Below are positions 23,301 through 33,027 of a stretch of DNA of 54,045 nt, one piece after another. Numbering within the stretch: the first letter of the stretch is position 1; each line of letters opens with the position of its first letter. A program made the translations under genes and the position numbers. The DNA comes from DATJFQ01 sp035495555 (GTDB lineage Bacteria > Acidobacteriota > Vicinamibacteria > Vicinamibacterales > 2-12-FULL-66-21): contig DATJFQ010000080.1 of NCBI GenBank assembly GCA_035495555.1, positions 1 to 54,045 on the forward strand, read 5' to 3'. The notes under the pieces are model-generated. The model was not told the origin of the DNA and did no database searches. It worked only from the letters and a program-made list of their open reading frames with translations.

Positions 23301-24836
23301 ATGGCGAAGAGCACTTCTCTCTGGCGTGATACGACGACCGCTCCTGACACTCCCCCGCTGACCGCTGATGCGACCGCCGACATCTGCATCGTGGGAGCGG
23401 GCATTGCCGGCTTGACGACGGCGTTTCTGCTCGCGCGCGAAGGCCGCGACGTGCTCGTGATCGACACCCAGGACATCGGAGCAGGACAGACAGGGGTTAC
23501 GACCGCGCACCTGTCCAACGAGATCGACGACACGTATAAAGAAATCGTCCGGCTTCACGGCCCCGACGGCGCCCGTCTCGCGTGCGACAGTCACCGCCAG
23601 GCAATCGACACCATCGAGAGGATCTGCAGAGAGGAATCGATCGATTGCGCATTCGAACGGGTCGACGGCTTTCTGTTCCTTGCGGACGGGCAGCGCGAAG
23701 ACGTGATCGACTCCGAACTCGAGGCGGCGCGCCTGGCCGGCGCCGACGTGATCAGGCTGCCCGATGCTGGCGTCACGGGCTTCCACAGCGGCCCGTGTCT
23801 GCGCTTCCCGAACCAGGCGCAGTTTCATCCGCTCCGCTATCTGCATGGGCTGGCCCGCGCGATCGAACGACGCGGGGGCCGAATTTATTCGGGCACGCGC
23901 GCGGTCTCGGCCGAAGGAGGCGACAGCGGGCGCGTCTCGGCAGCCGGCGGGCAGACGATTCAGTGTGCATCGATCGTGATCGCCACGAACTCACCGTTCA
24001 ACGACCTCGTCGCGATTCACACGAAACAGTATCCCTACCACACGTACGCGATCGGTGCGCGCGTACCGCCGGGTGCGATCACGCACGCGCTCTACTGGGA
24101 CACCGCGGATCCATACCACTACGTCCGTCTGCAGCGAACGACCGAGCGGCACCTGGGCGGCGACACCGATGACCCCGTCGACGTGCTGATCGCCGGCGGT
24201 GAAGATCACAAGGCCGCACAGGCGAAGGATGCCGACGAGCGTTTCGCCCGGCTCGAGGCGTGGATGCGGGAGCGCTTCGCCGCCGTTCGTGATGTGGAAT
24301 GGCGATGGTCCGGCCAGGTGATGGAGACGATGGACGGCCTCGCCTTCATCGGCCGGAATCCTATGGACGCCGCGAACGTCTATATCGCGACCGGCGACTC
24401 CGGCATGGGCATGACGCACGGCACGATCGCCGGGATGCTCCTCAGCGATCTGATCCTCCGGCGCACGAACCCGTGGACCGCGCTCTACGATCCATCACGG
24501 ACGCGGACCGGCGCCGCGCTGGAGTGGCTCGGGGAGAACGTCAACGTCGCCCTGCAGTACAGGGCCTGGATCACGGGCGGCGACGTCGAATCGGTCGATC
24601 AAATCGCGCCGAACGATGGCGCGGTGATCGTGGAAGCCGGTCGAAAGATTGCCGTCTATCGCGACGAACGCGGCGACCTGCACCGCATGTCCGCCGTCTG
24701 CCCGCATCTTGGCTGCATCGTGGCGTGGAACCCTGCCGCATCGACGTGGGACTGTCCGTGCCACGGGTCGCGCTTCGACAAATCCGGCAGCGTGATCAAC
24801 GGACCGGCGGCAAAGAATCTCGATCGCGTCCCATAG
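23301..24836 (+). CDS. FAD-dependent oxidoreductase with C-terminal Rieske domain
   Basis: The protein has 511 residues. The N-terminal DAO-type flavoprotein domain has the dinucleotide fold ADICIVGAGIAGLTTAFLLA (GxGxxG) and ends with the FAD-contacting VYIATGDSGMGMTHGTIAG. Residues about 420-511 form a Rieske [2Fe-2S] domain with CPHLGC and CPCHGSRF supplying the two Cys and two His ligands. The protein stops soon after INGPAAKNL, near the normal end of a Rieske domain. Similar fusions (Bacillus YhfW type) are known but poorly characterised. The start codon is pressed against a heptad array, so no Shine-Dalgarno sequence is seen. It converges with the YihY gene 10 nt away. Confidence 0.9.
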   Translation: MAKSTSLWRDTTTAPDTPPLTADATADICIVGAGIAGLTTAFLLAREGRDVLVIDTQDIGAGQTGVTTAHLSNEIDDTYKEIVRLHGPDGARLACDSHRQAIDTIERICREESIDCAFERVDGFLFLADGQREDVIDSELEAARLAGADVIRLPDAGVTGFHSGPCLRFPNQAQFHPLRYLHGLARAIERRGGRIYSGTRAVSAEGGDSGRVSAAGGQTIQCASIVIATNSPFNDLVAIHTKQYPYHTYAIGARVPPGAITHALYWDTADPYHYVRLQRTTERHLGGDTDDPVDVLIAGGEDHKAAQAKDADERFARLEAWMRERFAAVRDVEWRWSGQVMETMDGLAFIGRNPMDAANVYIATGDSGMGMTHGTIAGMLLSDLILRRTNPWTALYDPSRTRTGAALEWLGENVNVALQYRAWITGGDVESVDQIAPNDGAVIVEAGRKIAVYRDERGDLHRMSAVCPHLGCIVAWNPAASTWDCPCHGSRFDKSGSVINGPAAKNLDRVP

Positions 24837-24846
24837 AACGGCGCGT

Positions 24847-25755
24847 CTACATCCGCGGCGCCGGGGCTGCTGGAATCTCTTCGGGACGATGACGCCGCAG
24901 CCGCGCATTCGCGGCCGTGACCTCGACGCCGTACAGGAACAGCACGGCGCACGTGTAGATCCATACGAGGAACACGACGACCGCCGCAATCGACCCGTGC
25001 ACGTTGGCCAGGCGGGCCATGCTCAGGCGCAGGTACAGCGAGAATCCGAAGAGCGTTCCGCGCCAGAGCAGCCCCGTCACGACGGCGCCGACCCACACGT
25101 CGCGGAACCGCACCTCCGCGTTCGGAACGAAATAGAAGATCAACCCGACGACGAAGATGAACACAGCCGTGCTGCCAATCTTCACTGCGATGTTCTGCAG
25201 CACCGCAAGCGCCGGCGTGCGGACAAGGACGACGGCGAACCACCGCGCCTCGATCACGTTGATGGCGCTGACCAGCAGCAGCCCCGCGAGCATGAGGACG
25301 CTGGCGGCGATGAGCATCATCAGCGCGATCAGCTTGTGCTTGAAGTAGCTTGGCTGCTTCTCCACACCCCACGCGTGATTGACGGCCGACGTAATCGCGC
25401 TGAAGACCCCCATCGCGGCCCACACCATGACGATGCTGCCCACGATGCCCAGGCGAATGCGCTCGAGCTGCAGCGCGTCCAGCTGTGAGGTCACGAACTC
25501 GAAATGCTGAGGGAAGTAGCGGAGGACGAACCCGAGGATCTCCGCGCGGTCGCCCGCGTTGACCGTGACGCTGCCGAGGACTGAAAACGCGAGCAGGAAG
25601 AACGGGAAAAGGGAAAGAAGCGCGTAGTACGCGATGGACGACGCAAACGTCAGGTCGTTGCTGTTATAGATGCCGACCACGCCGCGCCAGATGGCAAGAC
25701 CCGTCAGACGAATCTCGCCCCGGATGCGTGCGGCCGTGCGCGGACGCGCGGTCAC
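24847..25755 (-). CDS. YihY/BrkB-family membrane protein
   Basis: The 302-residue protein has six hydrophobic segments and family signatures: IAYYALLSLFPFFLLAFSVLG, SAITSAVNHAWGVE, FYFVPNAEVRFRDVWVGAVV, and YLRLSMARLANVHGSIAAVVVFLVWIYTCAVLFLYGVEV, where the last includes the conserved YGSxxAxxxxLxWxY-like element. The start is GTG 25755. It is the last gene of the minus-strand envelope operon, 12 nt after the small membrane protein gene. The older label ribonuclease BN is wrong for this family. Function unknown. Confidence 0.9.
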   Translation of the reverse strand: MTARPRTAARIRGEIRLTGLAIWRGVVGIYNSNDLTFASSIAYYALLSLFPFFLLAFSVLGSVTVNAGDRAEILGFVLRYFPQHFEFVTSQLDALQLERIRLGIVGSIVMVWAAMGVFSAITSAVNHAWGVEKQPSYFKHKLIALMMLIAASVLMLAGLLLVSAINVIEARWFAVVLVRTPALAVLQNIAVKIGSTAVFIFVVGLIFYFVPNAEVRFRDVWVGAVVTGLLWRGTLFGFSLYLRLSMARLANVHGSIAAVVVFLVWIYTCAVLFLYGVEVTAANARLRRHRPEEIPAAPAPRM

Positions 25756-25767
25756 GGCCCGATGATA

Positions 25768-25968
25768 TCAACGAGCGTGGTCCGAAACGTCCCACGCGTG
25801 CCGCAGTTCGGTTGCCGCCCAGACCGCGAGGGGCCCCCGCGCCCACGAGCGCGCGAGCTGCCACGCGAGCCGCCGCAGCCGCGGCGTACGCAGCACGGCA
25901 TATGCCGCGCCGGCCGCGGTCGCCGCCATGACGACGTTCGCGGCCGTACGCGCCTGGTGCTCTGTCAT
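25768..25968 (-). CDS. Small putative membrane protein
   Basis: This is a 66-residue frame from ATG 25968, starting 11 nt after the YtxH gene and ending 12 nt before the YihY gene, so it fits the operon exactly. It has one hydrophobic segment (AANVVMAATAAGAAYAVL) and a basic amphipathic stretch (RTPRLRRLAWQLARSW). No family is recognised. Spacing is the main evidence. Confidence 0.6.
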   Translation of the reverse strand: MTEHQARTAANVVMAATAAGAAYAVLRTPRLRRLAWQLARSWARGPLAVWAATELRHAWDVSDHAR

Positions 25969-25979
25969 GAGCGTCGCGA

Positions 25980-26408
25980 TTAGTGCGTGCCGCCCTGCGT
26001 GCTGGTCGACCCGATGTCGCGGTTACGCGTCGTCCCGGCGCCGCCGGTCGTCGTGTTCGACGCCGATGTGGACGCCGATGTCGACCCCGCCGAACCGGTG
26101 GAACCGGTCGTGCCCGTTGTCCCGGTGGCGCCCGACGCCATGTTGCTCACGCTGGACCGTGCGCGGTCGTACGCATCACGCCCACGGTCCGCCATCTGGC
26201 TGACCTTGTCGGACGCCTGCTGATACGCATCGTTCGCCGTCGAGCGCAGCTTGCCGGCCGATTCGCCCAACTGGGACCGGAGTTCCGAACCCGCTTTCGG
26301 CGCGAACAACATGCCCAGGCCTGCGCCCAGCACCGTCCCCGCCAGCAGCCCCATCAGGAACGAGCCGCCGCCTTCTTCCCGCTCGTAGCGATCGTATTCG
26401 TACGCCAT
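25980..26408 (-). CDS. YtxH-domain protein
   Basis: The 142-residue protein has a strong Shine-Dalgarno sequence (AGGAGG) 4 nt before ATG 26408. The YtxH motif is textbook: a glycine-rich membrane helix FLMGLLAGTVLGAGLGMLFAPKAGSE followed by an amphipathic helix of the LRSQLGESAGKLRSTAND type. The C-terminal third is low-complexity Gly/Ser/Thr (GTTGTTGSTGSAG). YtxH proteins are linked to general stress in Bacillus, but their biochemical role is not known. This is the third of five genes of the operon. Confidence 0.88.
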   Translation of the reverse strand: MAYEYDRYEREEGGGSFLMGLLAGTVLGAGLGMLFAPKAGSELRSQLGESAGKLRSTANDAYQQASDKVSQMADRGRDAYDRARSSVSNMASGATGTTGTTGSTGSAGSTSASTSASNTTTGGAGTTRNRDIGSTSTQGGTH

Positions 26409-26431
26409 GCAACCTCCTTGAATCCGTTAAC

Positions 26432-26540
26432 TGTCGTCCGTCGTCCGTGGTGCGGCGCCCGCCGCGGCCGCACCTTTCGCACCTGCCGCCTTCTCATCCT
26501 CGCGCCTCGCGCCTTCCGCCTCGCGCCTCGCGCGCTACGC
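26432..26540. repeat. GC-rich heptad repeats
   Basis: Two sub-arrays: GTCGTCC units at 26432-26450 and TCGCGCC-type units (TCGCGCC, TCGCGCC, TTCCGCC, TCGCGCC, TCGCGCG, CTACGCC) at about 26499-26541. The second array includes the stop codon of the DUF948-like gene. Confidence 0.7.
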
Positions 26541-26915
26541 CTGCTGCAGGACGGACATGATCGCGGCGCGGACGCCGCGGACCACTCCGACCGCCTGATA
26601 GACCTTTTCCCGTACGGACGAGCGCATGCGATCGGCCGTCTCGTCCACGCGATCGAACGTGCCGGTGATCGCGTGATCCACGCGCTCCGTCTGCTGGCTG
26701 ACGCGCGCGGTGATCGTCTGGACGTCGCCGAGGATCGCGTCGACCTTCGCGCGCAGCGGCGCAATCTGGCGGCTCTCGAGATCGCCAACGAGCTGCATCA
26801 CGCGTCGATAGGCGAGGAAGCCGCCGACCCCGGCGCCGATCAACACCAGCGCTTCGAGCACGCTGACAGCCGCCATAATCCCGAGGAGCACGTTCGTCAT
26901 GTGGAGATCGACCAT
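26535..26915 (-). CDS. DUF948-like membrane-anchored coiled-coil protein
   Basis: The protein has 126 residues from ATG 26915, preceded by GGAGGG. One N-terminal membrane helix (VLLGIMAAVSVLEALVLIGAGVGGFLAY) is followed by a long amphipathic helical region with methyl-accepting-like heptads (VDAILGDVQTITARVSQQ, VDHAITGTFDRVDETADRM). That matches DUF948/YtxG-type proteins, which in Bacillus are encoded beside ytxH. The pairing with YtxH proteins on both sides supports this call. Confidence 0.8.
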   Translation of the reverse strand: MVDLHMTNVLLGIMAAVSVLEALVLIGAGVGGFLAYRRVMQLVGDLESRQIAPLRAKVDAILGDVQTITARVSQQTERVDHAITGTFDRVDETADRMRSSVREKVYQAVGVVRGVRAAIMSVLQQA

Positions 26916-26923
26916 GCGCCCTC

Positions 26924-27190
26924 CTATGCAGACCAGCGTCCTTGTGACGTGCCGCCCGGTTGTGCGCCGCCGGTCATCTCGCCGAGGGAACGCCAGCCTT
27001 CGTTTGCCGCCGTTCTCGCCTTTTCCACGGTCCCGCGCAGGTTATGCACCTCACGGATGAAATCGTCGAGCTTCGGCTCGATCTGACTCCGAACCCGACG
27101 GCCCTGCTCCGTCATGTACAACCATCCCCACACGCCGCCCGCTACGGCGCCGAGCACCGTCGCCAGCAATACACGCGATCGCTCTTCCAC
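26924..27190 (-). CDS. YtxH-like membrane protein, first gene of the envelope operon
   Basis: The protein has 88 residues from GTG 27190; this start was chosen over a GTG 15 nt upstream because AAGGAGG lies between the two and is correctly placed for the downstream one. A membrane helix (VLLATVLGAVAGGVWGWLYM) is followed by GRRVRSQIEPKLDDFIREVHNL, the YtxH-like helix plus amphipathic segment. It ends 8 nt before the DUF948-like gene. The upstream 27191-27311 sequence probably holds the operon promoter, but no clear hexamers are seen. Confidence 0.75.
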   Translation of the reverse strand: MEERSRVLLATVLGAVAGGVWGWLYMTEQGRRVRSQIEPKLDDFIREVHNLRGTVEKARTAANEGWRSLGEMTGGAQPGGTSQGRWSA

Positions 27191-27312
27191 GTCGGCCTCC
27201 TTCACGTGCGGCGCATTGGACGCACGCTCCTAACCACATCCAATGAATCCAAATGCTGTGCCACGGACTGTCCGGCCGTCCGCTGCGGTCATGAGCCGGC
27301 CAAAGACCAAAG

Positions 27313-27335
27313 AAAAAGGCGCCCGAACGGGCGCC
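27313..27335 (-). terminator. Intrinsic terminator of the sigma-54 activator gene
   Basis: On the minus strand a GGCGCCC-GTTC-GGGCGCC hairpin is followed by TTTTT, 33 nt past the stop codon. Confidence 0.9.
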
Positions 27336-27368
27336 TCAGCAGAGCCGTCGCAGCGAATGCAGACGAAC

Positions 27369-28769
27369 TCAGGCGGTTGCGGGCCGGCGTCCGGCCGCTT
27401 TGGCTCCGTCCTGGATCTCGTGCTTTTTCATCTTGCTGTAGAGCGTCGGACGATACAGCCCGAGAATCTGCGCCGCTTCCTGCTTGTTCCAGTTCGTCCG
27501 CTGGAGCGTCTGCAGAATCGCCATCCGCTCGATCTCCGCCAGCGTGCGGTGCGGGGGAATCACGAACTCCGTTGTGGTCGTACTCTCGGTGCGCAGCGAC
27601 TCAGGCAGGTCATTGACGGTAATCTCCTGCCCTTTGGCGACGAGCACGCCGCGCTCGATCACGTTCTCGAGTTCACGCACGTTGCCGGGCCAGCGGTGCC
27701 GGATGAGCACGTGATAGGCGGCCGGCGCAATCGACTTCACGTTGCGGCCGTGCCGCTGACGGTATTTCTCGAGGAAATGCTCACAGAGCAGCGGAATGTC
27801 CTCTGTCCGCTCGCGAAGCGGCGGCACGCGCAGCGTGATCGTGTTGATCCGGAAGTACAGGTCCTCCCGCAGCTTGCCGTCCCGCAGCGCCGCGTCGAGG
27901 TCGATGTTCGTGGCGCAAATCAGGCGGAAGTCGACCCGGACGATGCGATCGCTGCCAATCGGGCGATATTCCCGCTCCTGGAGAACGCGAAGCAGCTTCG
28001 TCTGGAGATACGGGGGCATTTCGCCAATCTCGTCGAGCAGCAGGGAGCCGCCCTCCGCCATCTCGAAGAGGCCCTCCTTGTCCGTTGCCGCGCCCGTAAA
28101 CGCGCCCTTCTTGTAGCCGAACAACTCTGATTCGATCAGGTCCTTGGGGATCGCCGCACAGTTGATCTTGATGAACGGTCCCTTGGCGCGCTTCGAGTTG
28201 TAGTGAATCGCGTTGGCAATCAGTTCCTTACCGGTGCCGTTTTCACCCTGAATGAGAATGTTGGCGTCCGACCCGGCGACGCTTTCCACCAGCTCGAGCA
28301 CCTCGTGCATCTTCTTGCTCTTGCCGATGATGTTGCCGAAACGGAACTGCCCCTCGAGCTTCTGCTTCAACAGGAGGTTCTCGCCGACGAGATCCCGCCG
28401 CTCGATGGCGCGCTCCAGCATCGCCAGGAGCGTGTCCGGTTCGATCGGTTTCTCGACGAAGCTGTGGGCGCCGGCCTTCATGGCTTCCACGGCTTTCGGC
28501 ACACTCCCGTGGCCGGTGATGACAATGACCTCCGTGTCGGCGTGGGTCTGCTTGAAACGACGCAGGAGCTCGAGCCCGTCAAGATCCGGCAGCATCATGT
28601 CCGTGATCGCAACGTCGGGCTTCCATGTCTTGAAAATCTCCTCCCCGCGGGTGCCAATCATCGCGGTGCGGACCTCGTAGCCTTCGTGTTCGAGCAGGAT
28701 TTTCAGCCACTCGATCATCGCCGGCTCGTCGTCCACCGCCAATACGCGGTACTTCTTTTTCATCGACAT
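27369..28769 (-). CDS. NtrC-type sigma-54-dependent response regulator
   Basis: The 466-residue protein has three domains. The receiver is at about 5-120 (VLAVDDEPAM, phosphoacceptor Asp in DVAITDMMLPDLDG, VITGHGS, Lys in FVEKPIEP). The AAA+ activator is at about 145-380, with Walker A GENGTGKE, sigma-54 contact loop GAFTGA, Walker B GGSLLLDEIGEMP and the arginine-finger region. A Fis-type helix-turn-helix is C-terminal (LQRTNWNKQEAAQILGLYR). It activates sigma-54 promoters when phosphorylated. No histidine kinase is adjacent. The start was taken as ATG 28769 because the promoter -10 at 28782-28787 would place transcription start near 28775, making the GTG at 28778 unlikely. Confidence 0.93.
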   Translation of the reverse strand: MSMKKKYRVLAVDDEPAMIEWLKILLEHEGYEVRTAMIGTRGEEIFKTWKPDVAITDMMLPDLDGLELLRRFKQTHADTEVIVITGHGSVPKAVEAMKAGAHSFVEKPIEPDTLLAMLERAIERRDLVGENLLLKQKLEGQFRFGNIIGKSKKMHEVLELVESVAGSDANILIQGENGTGKELIANAIHYNSKRAKGPFIKINCAAIPKDLIESELFGYKKGAFTGAATDKEGLFEMAEGGSLLLDEIGEMPPYLQTKLLRVLQEREYRPIGSDRIVRVDFRLICATNIDLDAALRDGKLREDLYFRINTITLRVPPLRERTEDIPLLCEHFLEKYRQRHGRNVKSIAPAAYHVLIRHRWPGNVRELENVIERGVLVAKGQEITVNDLPESLRTESTTTTEFVIPPHRTLAEIERMAILQTLQRTNWNKQEAAQILGLYRPTLYSKMKKHEIQDGAKAAGRRPATA

Positions 28770-28781
28770 ATCAATCACAGA

Positions 28782-28809
28782 ATTATACAGACCCTCGACG
28801 AACTGTCTA
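28782..28809 (-). promoter_or_regulatory. Sigma-70-type promoter of the sigma-54 activator gene
   Basis: Minus-strand TAGACA (28804-28809) and TATAAT (28782-28787) are separated by 16 nt; the leader would be only about 6 nt. Confidence 0.65.
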
Positions 28810-28887
28810 CGAATTTGACATTTGTTCTATTTTGATACGGTAAATTCTGCAGCCAAAGCGTTTCCGGGGCATACACCCGTATGACGA

Positions 28888-28893
28888 TATAAT
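28888..28893 (+). promoter_or_regulatory. -10 element of the leucine-degradation operon, probably leaderless
   Basis: A perfect TATAAT ends 7 nt before the ATG at 28901. No convincing -35 is seen, so an activator may be needed. Confidence 0.55.
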
Positions 28894-28900
28894 CCCAGCG

Positions 28901-29098
28901 ATGGCTGACCCGACCCGGCCGGAGCCACCGCCCCACTCCACGTCAGCGCCAGTGCGGCCGACTGACGTTACCCCCCGACCGACCACGTGCTCAACCGACC
29001 GCATGCCGTGCGACCGCTGCGGCACGGACATGTTCCGCATGCACGCCGTCTGGCGCTGCCCGAACTGCGGATACAAGACCGACTGTTGCGGCTGGTAA
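28901..29098 (+). CDS. Zinc-ribbon microprotein coupled to MCC beta
   Basis: The protein has 65 residues. The first half is disordered and Pro/Thr-rich. The second half is a compact Cys-rich module: Cys37 and Cys40 (CDRC), then FRMHAVWRCPNCGYKT with Cys53/Cys56, and a terminal DCCGW with Cys62/Cys63. Two CxxC pairs make a zinc ribbon; the extra CC pair is unusual. Its stop overlaps the next start as TAATG, so it is translationally coupled to the carboxyltransferase. It may be a metal-binding partner of the carboxylase or a regulator; both ideas are inference. I recognise no named family. Confidence 0.75.
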   Translation: MADPTRPEPPPHSTSAPVRPTDVTPRPTTCSTDRMPCDRCGTDMFRMHAVWRCPNCGYKTDCCGW

Positions 29099-30705
29099 TG
29101 GACCGCCTGGCGTCACACGTCGACGCGAACAGCGAGGAGTTTCGCCGCAATGCCGAGCGGATGTCGGCGCTCGTCGACGAGTTGCGAGAGCGCACGCAAA
29201 TCGTTCGACAAGGGGGCGGGGAACGCTACCTGCAGCGCCATCGCGATCAGGGCAAGTTGACGGCGCGCGATCGCATCGCCAAGCTGCTCGACACCGGTTC
29301 GCCGTTTCTGGAACTCTCGCCGCTGGCGGCGTGGGACCTGTACGAGAACGACGCTCCCGCCGCGGGGATTGTCACCGGCGTGGGCCGCGTCTCCGGGCGC
29401 GAAGTCGTGATCGTGGCCAACGACGCGACCGTGAAGGGCGGCACGTATTACCCGATGACCGTCAAGAAGCACGTGCGGGCGCAGGACATCGCGCTGCAGA
29501 ACCGTTTGCCGTGCGTCTACCTGGTCGACTCCGGCGGCGCCTTTCTGCCGCTTCAGGCCGACGTGTTTCCCGACCGCGATCACTTCGGGCGGATCTTCTT
29601 CAATCAGGCGCGCATGTCCGCCGAACGCATCCCGCAGATCGCGGTCGTCATGGGATCGTGCACCGCCGGCGGCGCCTACGTGCCCGCCATGTCGGACGAG
29701 ACGGTCATTGTCCGCGGGACGGGAACGATCTTTCTCGGCGGTCCGCCGCTCGTGAAAGCCGCCACGGGCGAAGAGGTAACCGCCGAGGAATTGGGCGGCG
29801 CGGACGTCCACACACGCCTCTCGGGTGTGGCCGACTATTTCGCGGAAGACGACGAGCACGCGCTCCACATCGCACGGACGATCGTCGAAACGCTGACGAG
29901 CGTGAAGCACCTGCCCGCCGACACCGCGAGACCCGAAGAGCCGGCGTACGATCCGCGCGAGATCTACGGCATCGTCAACGCCGACACGCGGAAGCCGTAT
30001 GAAGTCCGCGAGATCGTCGCGCGGCTCGTCGATGGCTCGCGGTTCGACGAGTTCAAGGAGCGCTACGGCACGACGCTCGTGACCGGGTTCGCGCGGCTGC
30101 ACGGCTTTCTCGTCGGGATCGTCGCCAACAACGGCGTCCTCTTCTCGGAGTCGGCGCTCAAGGCGACGCATTTCATCGAGCTCTGCAATCTCCGCGGGAT
30201 CCCGCTGATCTTTCTGCAGAACATCACCGGCTTCATCGTCGGCCGCGAATACGAACGCGCCGGAATCGCGAAAGACGGCGCGAAGATGGTGCACGCCGTC
30301 GCGAACTCCGTCGTCCCGAAGTTCACGGTGATCATCGGCGGGTCCTTCGGAGCGGGCAACTACGGCATGTGCGGCCGCGCGTACGAGCCCCGTCTGTTGT
30401 GGATGTGGCCCAACGCGCGGATCTCGGTGATGGGGGGCGAGCAGGCTGCCGGCGTGCTGACCACGGTCAAACGCGATCAGCTTGCCCGCCAGGGGAAGAC
30501 GCTCGATGCGCAGGAAGAGCAGGCGATTCGCGGCCCGCTGATCGAGAAGTACGAGCGCGAGGGCTCCCCCTACTACTCCACGGCCCGCCTCTGGGACGAC
30601 GGAATTCTCGATCCGGCAGAGACGCGATCGGCGCTGGCGCTCGGTTTGTCGGCGGCGTTCAATGCGCCGATTCCGGAGCCGGCGTTTGGCGTGTTCCGGA
30701 TGTAG
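29098..30705 (+). CDS. liuB: Methylcrotonyl-CoA carboxylase beta subunit (carboxyltransferase)
   Basis: This 535-residue subunit transfers carboxyl from biotin to 3-methylcrotonyl-CoA in leucine degradation. Acyl-CoA carboxyltransferase signatures are present: GKLTARDRIAKLLDTGSPFLELS, YLVDSGGAFLPLQ, GSCTAGGAYVPAMSDE, the oxyanion-hole region FLQNITGFIVGREYE and GGSFGAGNYGMCGRAY, and GEQAAGVL. The FLQNxTGFxVGxxxE and QADVFPD forms are typical of MCC rather than propionyl-CoA carboxylase. ATG 29098 overlaps the previous stop. Neighbouring liuC, biotin carboxylase and HMG-CoA lyase genes support the assignment. Confidence 0.92.
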   Translation: MDRLASHVDANSEEFRRNAERMSALVDELRERTQIVRQGGGERYLQRHRDQGKLTARDRIAKLLDTGSPFLELSPLAAWDLYENDAPAAGIVTGVGRVSGREVVIVANDATVKGGTYYPMTVKKHVRAQDIALQNRLPCVYLVDSGGAFLPLQADVFPDRDHFGRIFFNQARMSAERIPQIAVVMGSCTAGGAYVPAMSDETVIVRGTGTIFLGGPPLVKAATGEEVTAEELGGADVHTRLSGVADYFAEDDEHALHIARTIVETLTSVKHLPADTARPEEPAYDPREIYGIVNADTRKPYEVREIVARLVDGSRFDEFKERYGTTLVTGFARLHGFLVGIVANNGVLFSESALKATHFIELCNLRGIPLIFLQNITGFIVGREYERAGIAKDGAKMVHAVANSVVPKFTVIIGGSFGAGNYGMCGRAYEPRLLWMWPNARISVMGGEQAAGVLTTVKRDQLARQGKTLDAQEEQAIRGPLIEKYEREGSPYYSTARLWDDGILDPAETRSALALGLSAAFNAPIPEPAFGVFRM

Positions 30706-30737
30706 TGAAACGCAAGGACCTGAAGTGAGTGCAGTAG

Positions 30738-31517
30738 ATGCTCTTACACGTTGAAGTCCAGAACGCTGTCGCGAAGGTCACGCTGAACCGTCCGGACGTT
30801 CGCAATGCGTTCAACGACGCATTGATCCAGGAACTGACGGCCTGGGCTGAGTCGGTGCACCCCGGCGGCCCACTGCGCGCGGCCGTGCTGTCGGGAGCGG
30901 GCAAGGTATTCTGCGCGGGCGCGGATCTGACGTGGATGGCGAAAACGATCACGTATTCGCACGAAGAGAACATCCGGGATGCGCGCGCGCTCGCGCGCAT
31001 GCTCGAGGCGCTCAACCGGCTGCCCATCCCGTTGATTGCGCGCGTGCACGGGGCGGCGCTCGGCGGCGGCATCGGCCTGGCGGCGGTCTGCGACATCGTC
31101 GTGGCCGCGGAGGACGCGATATTCGGGTTTACCGAGGTCAAACTCGGGATTGTGCCGGCGGTCATCTCGCCGTTTGCGATCGCGAAGATCGGCGAATCCG
31201 CCGCGCGTGAACTGTTCCTGACCGGAGCGCGATTCACGGCGGCTCGCGCGCGGGAGATCGGTCTGGTGCACACCGTCGTGGATGCCGCGGACCTGGACCG
31301 CGCCGTCTCGAAGCATCTGAACGACCTCGCCTCCTCCGGGCCGCGTGCGGTGGCCGCGGCGAAAGCGCTCATCGCATCGGTCGTGTCGAGCGATGCCGAC
31401 TCGGCGGCGGAACACAGTATCGAGGCGATTGCGAGGCAGCGCGTGTCGGCGGAAGGCCAGGAGGGGATGCGCGCCTTCCTCGAAAAGCGGACGCCGGCCT
31501 GGATCACGCAGCCGTAG
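30738..31517 (+). CDS. liuC: Enoyl-CoA hydratase, probably 3-methylglutaconyl-CoA hydratase
   Basis: The 259-residue crotonase-fold enzyme has oxyanion-hole segments KVFCAGADLTWM and HGAALGGGIGLAAVCD and acid/base region FGFTEVKLGIVPAVISPF. The CAGADLxWM form is typical of the methylglutaconyl-CoA hydratase in leu/isovalerate utilisation operons. It lies between MCC beta and the biotin carboxylase, the position of liuC in pseudomonads. It hydrates methylglutaconyl-CoA to HMG-CoA. Confidence 0.88.
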   Translation: MLLHVEVQNAVAKVTLNRPDVRNAFNDALIQELTAWAESVHPGGPLRAAVLSGAGKVFCAGADLTWMAKTITYSHEENIRDARALARMLEALNRLPIPLIARVHGAALGGGIGLAAVCDIVVAAEDAIFGFTEVKLGIVPAVISPFAIAKIGESAARELFLTGARFTAARAREIGLVHTVVDAADLDRAVSKHLNDLASSGPRAVAAAKALIASVVSSDADSAAEHSIEAIARQRVSAEGQEGMRAFLEKRTPAWITQP

Positions 31518-31527
31518 CGCATCGCGT

Positions 31528-33026
<1,499 letters not shown>

Positions 33027-33027
<1 letters not shown>

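Noticed and set aside
29113..30294. Minus-strand open frame of 393 codons under MCC beta
   Set aside because: It is antisense to a well-supported carboxyltransferase, with no start signal and no domain.
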